The position numbers and the translations under genes were made by a program. From Cristatella mucedo (Eukaryota > Bryozoa > Phylactolaemata > Cristatellidae): 64,000 nt of DNA. The notes below the pieces were generated by a model that saw only the letters and a program-made list of their open reading frames with translations, did no database searches and was not told where the DNA came from. The stretch is taken from the NCBI GenBank assembly GCA_009760855.2, contig WPIO01000003.1, positions 2,910,001 through 2,974,000 on the forward strand, in the 5' to 3' direction. This document shows, one piece after another, positions 56,447-64,000 of this stretch. Positions within the stretch are counted from its first letter, which is position 1, and each line of letters starts with the position of its first letter.

Positions 56447-56789
56447 TACGTATGTATTTGTGTGCGTGTGTGTTTTTGCATCAGTATATACGCAAACCTA
56501 CATATACATATGTATACTGTATGTATATATAAGTTTACTGTATTTTCTGTCTATGCAGTATGTATCCGTGGAAATCCAGTTCTAATTTGACTAGGTTTGG
56601 GCAACTAGGGTATTTACAGTATGCAGCAAAGTTAGAGAACAACATTAATATCCACCCTCCTTACATCCCGCTGAGAAAATTGACAACCAATGATTTATAA
56701 ACAGGCACGACAATCTCTATGGCATTATCGCGCTTGGACAAGCATGCAAACAAAAGCCAAGAGAATGTCATGAATGGCCCATAATGTTT

Positions 56790-57560
56790 ATGCCAATAAC
56801 AAGACATTCGGGGCCACCGGCTGGTTGGAAATTTGGAATTTTGGAAATTTAGTATAATGCACTGGAACCACGTACACGTTTTTATGCAAACTGCAGAGGA
56901 ACCAAACAGAAATGCATACAACAGGACAATGGAAAGCTGACCGTAGCACGTGCATCCTCAGATCAGACTTCAACCATGCAAATGCACTGCATGTAGTGAC
57001 TGCAGCCAGAAGTGAATTCCTGACCTTGATTAAGTATGAGCTTAATGCCAGATCACCAAAAGATCTCATCAGCGTTAATCATTATGGCATTGCAACTTAA
57101 TGCTGCTAAGCGAGTAGTGCGAGAGCGAAAGAGGAGAATCAAAGAGGTATGCTGATAGGTAGGCTGGTGCAACCGAGTGAAGCGACATGTGGGCATGGTA
57201 TCCTAAAATGTAGACACGGTATCTTCTTAAACAGTTGCGTGCAATTAAGGGCTCATAGCCTGAAATAGGAGTAATTGCACCAAATTGGACGGCATCAATG
57301 CTTGGACTAGATAGGCTGTCACATGTTTGCCTATGTCGGCCCTAATTTTGGTAATGTTTCTCACCTGTACAAATTAAGCTGAGGAGGAAATGTGCTAATC
57401 CACATGTCATTTTGGAATTGGTAGCCAATACAAATGCCAGAAGTCACCGAAAAGATGCAAGATAAATCGTTCTTTAGGGTGAAGTCTACGAACTTAAGCA
57501 TGGTACTAATTTTGCCCATAGCTATTAAGTTTATGGTCACCTGTGGCTTCAAGAATTAGT
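56790..57560 (-). mobile_element. L2-type LINE fragment, old
   Basis: On the minus strand: NLIAMGKISTMLKFVDFTLK (thumb), SVTSGICIGYQFQND, then MRSFGDLALSSYLIKVRNSL and LKSDLRMHVLRSAF (C-terminus). Shifted frames; no tail found. Confidence 0.75.
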
Positions 57561-58552
57561 GATCAGCCAAGCACAAATTTCACAGAAAAGAATGGCTAGA
57601 GAATCAAATTATTTGGATTCTGAGCACGGTCTTAGAATTTTAGTATTTAAAGAGCTGAGTTTCATCCAGACAATCAAATTTTCCCTATTACCATACACGA
57701 AGAAAGAGCTGAAAGTATCAGTCGGTAGGGTGCCATCGCGTAAAATAATTTGTCGAACGATAGCCTTATATATATATACTAAAGGCTTGAACGTGAGCTC
57801 TAAAGCAGAAAAACTGACTGAAAATTTGAAATCATGCTAGACTCCTTGGCAATAAATTGATAATCTGAATGAATTTTAAAATCACTTAGGACGAAGATAG
57901 GTTGACTTTTATTTCCAAATTCCTGATATAGTCAGAAAATTCAGCCTTTTAGCCAAAATAGTCAGGGTGGATGATCGATTTCCTCACCATCAGTAACTTT
58001 CCATCACTTGTTAAAAATAGCTAGTGATTTAAAAGATTTTGTAGCTGCAAAAGAGAACTACTTGAAATATATTTCTGTCATTGCAACGCCATTTTAAATT
58101 CTTTTTACAGCGAAATTATCAAGAACTATTTGGAAATAAGAATTTTAATTTTCCTCCCATACATGTGTTGGTCCGTTTAAAAACGCTGCCAGATTGATGC
58201 TAAGATGGGCTCACCAGTAAGATCAAGGGTACAGTGGTCCACCTTCTAGAGTGAAGTTTGAGTTTCCTAAAATTAAATCTTCAAATGGTCTGGACTAATA
58301 ATAATAATAAGTTGTATGTACCCTGTATAAGTGCATACACGTGCATGTACATTTTCTGTATGTATAGGAATTTTAATATTAGGCTTTAAATTGATTTTTG
58401 CTGACTTGTGAGTGCTACAGATATCCGCAAAAAGTTTCTGTTTAAATCATCCAGCTAAAGTTTGATGTCATGACCACTTTCCACGGAAGTGTCGACGGCC
58501 TGTTTCGGTGACAGCCTGCATGAAATGGAAAATTGTATTAGTATACCATTAT
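57561..58552. other. Unassigned intron 3 sequence of gene A
   Basis: An open plus-strand frame at 57559-57840 lies beyond the LINE and is unrecognised. AT-rich, with (AAT)4 at about 58297. Confidence 0.3.
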
Positions 58553-58558
58553 TGCATA

Positions 58559-58615
58559 TGTGTTTGTGTGTGCGTGTGTGTTTGTGTCTGTGTGTACGTA
58601 CTTGCATATGTGTGT
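58559..58615. repeat. (TG)n microsatellite, interrupted
   Basis: TG/CG-type dinucleotides just downstream of gene A exon 3. Confidence 0.9.
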
Positions 58616-58657
58616 CTGATATTTTAATGAATTCTTACCAGCTTGCGGAGTACTTAC

Positions 58658-58856
58658 ATTCAGAGTAACGATGATGGTCCGTTGAGCTGCTATCATAGTT
58701 AGAGAAATCAATATTATTCGGGTTCCTGCAGGCCGTACCATTGAAGGCGACGTAGTATCTACCGCACTGTCTTGTGGAATGGTAGTGCGCCCTTGTTGTT
58801 GAGTACCATAATATTCTAAGAGCCGTATCGCTTCTAGTTTTGTTAAAGGTAACAGT
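58658..58856 (-). CDS. CTHRC1-like gene A, exon 3
   Basis: A 199-bp exon, acceptor GATTTCCAG, donor GAAT|GTAAGT, phase 0 in and 1 out. It reads TVTFNKTRSDTALRILWYST, TRAHYHSTRQCGRYYVAFNG and TACRNPNNIDFSNYDSSSTD. The R/SDTALRI, CGRYY-x-x-FNG-x-xC blocks match the first half of the CTHRC1 globular domain. It is nearly the same as gene D exon 3 but without the deletion, so A is the intact member of the A/D pair. Exons 1 and 2 should lie to the right and were not found before 64 kb. LINEs fill much of that interval. Confidence 0.88.
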
Positions 58857-59089
58857 CTGGAAATCAGATCATATTCCAAATCACATTTCACTCTTTCTAT
58901 AACGGCAGATACAGGTCATTCTGAAAGCCAATTACCAAGGTGTACTGCCTGCTGAAGTAAGTAAATTGCTTGCTGACATACATTTGAACACAGTTTTGGC
59001 TTACTATATAGTTGAAACTAAATATAAAGCTGCAGTGATGGAACTTGCATGCACATTAATGTGTTCTTTGAAATCCAAAGACTATAGGC

Positions 59090-61545
59090 GTTAATCATGC
59101 CAACCACGTCGATGGCCATACCCTGGATCTCGTTATCACTAAGTATATCTGCCCCGCAAACGTTGTACCCTTTGTCCCTCTCGAATCACTTCTAGATCTC
59201 TTTTACTGTTCCTGATCTGTTGTGCGTACAGGGTAATTTCGAGTTTTTCCAGCGACGCATCTTAAAAAGTATTGACCGGGAGAAATATTTGAAATTGTTT
59301 TAAGCATCGTGAAAAGACTCAATCAAAAGCCTTGATACCCTCAGTGATGCAGTGAACATGACATCTAGGATCCCTCCTTGATGAACATGCTACCTTACAC
59401 ACTGCCCATGTAAACAGCCGTGGAGATTCCTTCTTAATTTACGATAAAACTTAAAAAATCCACCATGCTAAGCGAAGGCTTTAGCACGGCTTTAAGAAGT
59501 TGTGTTAGCAACGATTTAGTCAATTTCAAAGAATTCCTTCGGGTCTACACGCAAAAGCTTGGTAAAGTCAGGGCTTCTTTTTCATTTGAAAACTTAAGTC
59601 CTGCCAGTCAGACTAAAAACAAATTTATAAGATGGTAAACAATTTGCTGGTCAATTCTGAGAGGTCTCACTTCCCAGATATTCATGGCTCGGCCCACAAG
59701 TTTTCAGCCTTTTTCAATGAAAGAATTGCATGCGCTCGTACCTCCATAAAGTCCCATTCGACTCAAGCAATTATTAAATCGAAACATCTGACTTTCCTTG
59801 AGAGATTTAAGGAAGTTTCTGCATGCAGTCGGATACCTTATAAGGTTTTGTAAAAAAAGCTCGTCTCGTGAAGATCCTTAACCGCCATTTCTAGGGTCTT
59901 CACCAGCAGAAAAATCTAACCCAGCCACAACCGAAATTTTTATTGCTTCTCTGGAAAAAGGGGTCTTTCATAAGTCCTTAAAATAGGCCTTTGTTAAACC
60001 TGTACTTAAAAAGCCTGGATTAGATACAAGGTCTTTGTAAACTATCATCTCGTTTCTCTTCTATGTTTTTGTCAGAGATTCTTGAAACAATTGCATTCAA
60101 TCTTCCAGTAGCGTACATTGAAAAGAATGAGTTTTCCGAAAAATTTCAATTACAACTTAAGCGGAAGAACTCCAAGGAAACTGCTGTCCTCTAATTGTGT
60201 AACCAAATACATTATATTTGGAAACGATGACTAGAATGTTGCTACCCTTGCCCTCCTAGATAAATCAGCTTCATCGACACTGTTGATCCCGATATTCTAC
60301 TTGGACGATTGCAAACAAAGATCATATTGGCAGACGAGGCACTGCCATGGTTCAAATCGCACTTGTCCAATCGTTTTCAATATGTGTCTTATGGGGGTTA
60401 GGTCTCATCCACCAGACCAGTCGTCTGTGGAGTTCCACAAGGGTCCTTCCTCGTCCGTTGCTGCTCTCCATGTATACCCATATCCGGGAAAAGTGATTCG
60501 GGCCTACGGATTAGGCTACCCCTTTTATGCTGACTATACTCAGCTGTATTAGTCATTTAAACGGTAGGTATCTTCGGCAGTGACTGATAAACTGATTGCT
60601 TTCCTAGCAGACATTCGATTTTAGATGACCGCCAATTTCCTTAAACTTAGCAACGATAAAATGCAACATCTGCTCACAGGGCACCCTAAACGTGCCGTTA
60701 GACTAGAAGGCTTTGCTGTTCAAATAGATGATGCTGTTTTGCGACCATCACCACGTTTTCGGAATTTAGATGTCGATTTCGAAGGCTGCCTAAATTTGAA
60801 AACTTTTTTAATAAGGCTGCTTCTACAGATAGCCACCACGTCCGATCATTAAAGCTTAGGAACTGTCTTCCACGGTAGCTTGCAAATAATGTAACTATCT
60901 CCTTGGTTCTGGCTCGGTTAGACTATTTAAGATCTGTTTTAAATGGGCTACTAATTAAGCCACTGCGATTGGCTATTAAGGCTAGTTATTAAAAAGTTCC
61001 AGAGGTTTGACCGTGTGTCTCCTTTGCTGGAGAAGCTTCAGTGGCTTCTGGTTAATAAACAGATACCTAGCAAAGCTCTAATTAACACCAACTCACAAGG
61101 TCCGCCACCACTTGGCTCCTTCATACCTGGCAGAATTGCTGCACCAGTGTCAGCCTCCTTGTGCCCTCGGGTTCACTGTGGAAAATAAATTAGCTGTTCC
61201 ATTCCTCTGCTTAAAAACCATTCGCAATTGAAACTTTCCCTCTGCTTCCTAAACTGTGGGACTCACTTCCACAATTATTATACAACGACATCTACTCTAC
61301 TGCAGGTGACAGAGGGACATTATTTTCAGCCATCCTGATCTGGTACTTCCATGCTATTCACTACTTCAACCGCTCTTCTGGCTCAGCTATACTTCTCACT
61401 TTCTCTTGTTTGTGTTAGATGAAGTCTGCTGACTATTTAATGTATACCGAAAGCCTCTAACACTTGGAGAGTGCGATAGAAAACTCTCCTGCATAACACC
61501 TGCACAGTCTTTGTGGCTTGGTGTAGTTACAAACGACGAGATGCA
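59090..61545 (+). pseudogene. LINE-B, from endonuclease to 3' end, inactive
   Basis: Starts at NHVDGHTLDLVITK (endonuclease, about 59095-59140). It continues through the linker, the block NNLLVNSERSHFPDIHGSAH (59635-59700), RT pieces (EFHKGPSSSVAAL, then GYPFYADYTQLY at about 60510-60550, where the second Asp of YADD is Tyr), thumb (ANFLKLSNDKMQHLL), C-terminal block (LEKLQWLLVNKQ) and the 3' end with CTGGTACTTCCATGCTATTC and AAACTCTCCTGCATAA. Many frame shifts. Confidence 0.87.
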
Positions 61546-61859
61546 TTAAATTGCATGACCTTGGAAATTTATATTTTGATTGCTGCTGCAACTTTTTAGC
61601 TGTTCCTATGTTCCTATGTGTGTGTTTATGGTGGGGCGGGTATGCAAACATTCACACACTCATTCCAGATTATTTGTTCGCTGCACTGTCCCTACAAATC
61701 CGAAAGACACTTATCTCTAACATAGTAGAACTTACCAAATGTATTCGATATGCACAGAGCAAAACATCAATGCTATTTTCGCCGGCTATCTCAACAGACT
61801 AGAGGTGCAAAGCACAAAAGGCAGCAAAAAGTAATTTCTCTGCGGCTTCCCCAAACTAA

Positions 61860-62640
61860 ATCTAACTGAAGGAGTGAAACAGCTTTCCTAGATCTCTCAC
61901 CAGCCTTTGACACTAATAGTGACTAGATCATCTAGGAACTCTTCCTGACACGCCAAGCTATCGCTGGCTAAAGCTAACCTGGATTAGGTCACTTCTACCT
62001 TAGTAAATGACGGCATAATGTAGATGTAAATGACTTTCGGTCATCCAGAAGCCCTTTAAGTAAGTGGCATCTTACGGCTCGGTCTTAATCACCCTTCATT
62101 TACCTTTGTATAATCTCCCTCTGGCCGATTTCATCGCTAAGCACAATCTGAGTTTTCATTTCTGTGCCGATTTACACTAATGTTTTCAGCTCTACCGGAT
62201 CAATTTATCCTTTTCCCTTTGGTCTACATCCGACTCACTTACGCACATCTCTTGGATTCGTCGTGGACGACACTCAGACTTAAAAGGCCGCATACTTCCT
62301 GAAGCTAAAAGATGACCTGACCAACTTTAGAGTAAAGCGCAAGCTCAGAGTCATGCTTAATTTTTCAAATCTAACCTCAGATTATGTAATACACAAATCC
62401 TGAATGCAACGTCTGCCCGTAATATGGACATGTTTTTCCTAAATGGCTTATCATTGGATGAGCTTATTACTTACATGATCAATTCTGCATACTTTTTGCG
62501 AAGGGAAATTTAAAAAATTGGAGCGTGCTTTGATAAGAGTACGACATTCAAACTAGTTCACGTGTTTCAGACACCACCCGTAGATTACTGCAGTTCCCTT
62601 TATCCAGGACTCAATTACTAACCACATTGATTGTTAAATT
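61860..62640 (+). mobile_element. LINE-C fragment
   Basis: Frames read TAFLDLSPAFDT (RT finger motif), then YFLKLKDDLTNF, then LNFSNLTSDYV, with stops. Shares the ADDTQ-distal words and ITAVPFIQDSITN-like end with 16.5-17.1 kb. Confidence 0.6.
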
Positions 62641-63149
62641 TTTGAGAGGCGTATGACTATGTGAATCATACTTTAAAAAATGAATGGCAGATACATGCCC
62701 TCTGAATACTACTTTTACTCAAGTTCAATTATAGCCAATGGATGTGCTATATTTATAAAACAAAATCAAAAGTGATAGCTTATCAACAGCTAATAAACCT
62801 GTAAAAGTTGTTGATAAATGAAAAAGTGTCATAAATACTGGTTACACAGACTGAATGGAATAAATTAATAAAAGTGAGAACTGAGACCTAATTTAAAAAA
62901 ATTAAAACATAGCTAGCATGTCATAATATCAAATTTATTTTTAAAGTCTAGTAAATTTTAAAGCAATGAAGACTTCTTAAGCACTTTTTGTCCAATTAAC
63001 CGCTGGCCAGCATTTACGTGCCAATTAAAATACTTTAGATACTATATTTAAATACATTATTGTTAAGAGGTAGAGTAACAGTATTAAGGCCTGAATAACT
63101 AAATTAAACTGTTAGATCCAAAAGCTAGCCAGAGAAACGTTAGGAAAGA
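62641..63149. other. Unassigned AT-rich sequence
   Basis: No exon or repeat recognised. Confidence 0.35.
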
Positions 63150-63360
63150 GTTGCCTACCTCAGTGATGTGCGGCAAATTGTAGAATGGTGCCACAATGCC
63201 ATTTCAGTTGCTGTGCTCAGAGCACTGCAAGACGCAGCCATAAGTGGCTTAGGATTACTTTTGATGGAGCAAATTTTCAATATGGTTCTCGTATTTATGT
63301 CAGTCAGACTTTGATTAGGGTGCATTCAACCACATCAACTGACTACTCTCAAATCAGGTC
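63150..63360 (+). pseudogene. Doubtful CTHRC1-like exon-3 remnant in the opposite orientation
   Basis: The plus strand reads CHFSCCAQSTARRSHKWLRI then TFDGANFQYGSRIYVSQTLI. The order CxxxCC, then W, then TF-D/N-G-A, resembles CC-RWYFTINGGEC of gene C. The preceding bases resemble the start of exon 3 (VAYLSDV ... IVEWC) only in another frame, so a frameshift is needed. The donor position (ATCAG|GTCGCT) is weak and in the wrong phase. Chance resemblance is a real alternative. Confidence 0.3.
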
Positions 63361-63560
63361 GCTGCAGGGCTTAACAAAATCCTGTGATAATATTTGAAAC
63401 AAAATCGTATGTCACATAACACTGCTAGTCAGCAGTAGTTAATTTAACCAACAGTGGTAATAAGCTCACATTTTAGAATCAATATCATTATTTCATAGTA
63501 TCTCTTTTGAAAAAAAAAGAAATTTCTTCCATGACGGAAATAAGCCAGGCAGCGATAAGA

Positions 63561-63640
63561 ATAATAATGACCGTGGGTAATTTTGAATCGCCCTCTGATA
63601 ACTAAATCTCTATACATGCACTTTAAATTCACTTCAAGGT
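63561..63640 (-). mobile_element. LINE-A-like 3' tail, diverged
   Basis: AATAATAAT, then in reverse complement GTGCATGTATAGAGATTTAG and TTATCAGAGGGCGATT: the stem-loop order of LINE-A with decayed arms. To its right, (AAAT)n lies at about 63777-63791; nothing else is recognised to 64000. Confidence 0.6.
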
Positions 63641-64000
63641 AATCAACAAGCTATAGCCAATGTCGTGAACTGTATGGGCTTTGACAAGCACTCAAAGAGC
63701 ATAAGTGTCGTCCACAGACCAGAAGGGTAATGCACACGAAAAGATACTAGAGCGTAAATTGGTTATTAGATCTATTAAATAAATAAATAAATGTCAGATA
63801 AATAAATAGGGCCTCTAGCTAGTAACGTTACTGCATCATGCATCAATACGCAGGAGAAATACATGGTACTAAAACAAGCAAGTTCACTGCGTCAAAGGGC
63901 AACTGGCCTAAACATATGCATCTTTAGCTTAGACTTAAATTATGCACAGTCATTACGGGCGATGATCGAAGCCATAAGAGACTTTCAGATTCTCGTTCCA

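Overview
This is animal (metazoan) genomic DNA. There are no bacterial-style gene blocks. It has spliced exons with GT/AG boundaries and introns of up to about 10 kb, tRNA-derived SINEs, many 5'-truncated L2/CR1-type LINEs, a dead Tc1/mariner copy and long microsatellites. The species cannot be named from the sequence. The repeat types and the gene family point to an invertebrate or basal-chordate-like animal rather than a mammal.

Host genes: every host exon I can defend on the minus strand belongs to one family, related to the C-terminal globular domain of collagen triple helix repeat-containing protein 1 (CTHRC1). They form a head-to-tail tandem array transcribed right to left. Gene A: exons at 58.66-58.86, 54.46-54.61 and 54.29-54.32 kb. 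Gene B: 51.91-52.00, 45.52-45.62, 42.62-42.72 and 42.23-42.50 kb. Gene C: 39.63-39.73, 34.65-34.84 and 33.55-33.73 kb. Gene D: 21.92-22.02, 12.09-12.28, 5.21-5.37 and 5.03-5.05 kb, with a frameshift. Gene E: exon 2 at 0.60-0.69 kb, the rest lying off the left edge. An orphan exon-2-like segment lies at 33.0 kb, and a doubtful plus-strand exon-3-like segment at 63.2 kb. Exon phases agree across copies (exon 2: phase 1 in, 0 out; exon 3: 0 in, 1 out; exon 4: 1 in). This supports the models without any database. No Gly-X-Y collagen repeats and no first (signal peptide) exons were found.

The introns and intergenic DNA are mostly a graveyard of retroelements. LINE-A has a (ATT)n tail preceded by a conserved stem-loop. 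It is present as a near-complete pseudogene (25.8-28.4 kb), as younger truncated copies (2.2-3.8, 10.0-11.0, 37.1-38.3 and 48.6-49.5 kb) and as many bare 3' tails. LINE-B lies at 30.6-32.8 and 59.1-61.5 kb, with solo tails elsewhere. LINE-C is older. SINE-1 is a tRNA-derived element carrying the LINE-A stem-loop. SINE-2 is tRNA-derived with its own 3' end, usually followed by an (ATTT)n-like tail. A 2-kb GC-rich element flanked by about 385-bp TATA-containing direct repeats lies at 28.6-30.6 kb.

Most notable: the CTHRC1-like array itself; a LINE-B tail that appears to supply the C-terminal codons of gene B; an extra intron in gene B; the stem-loop shared by LINE-A and SINE-1; an 86-bp LINE-tail insertion with a clear target-site duplication; and the unidentified element with terminal direct repeats.
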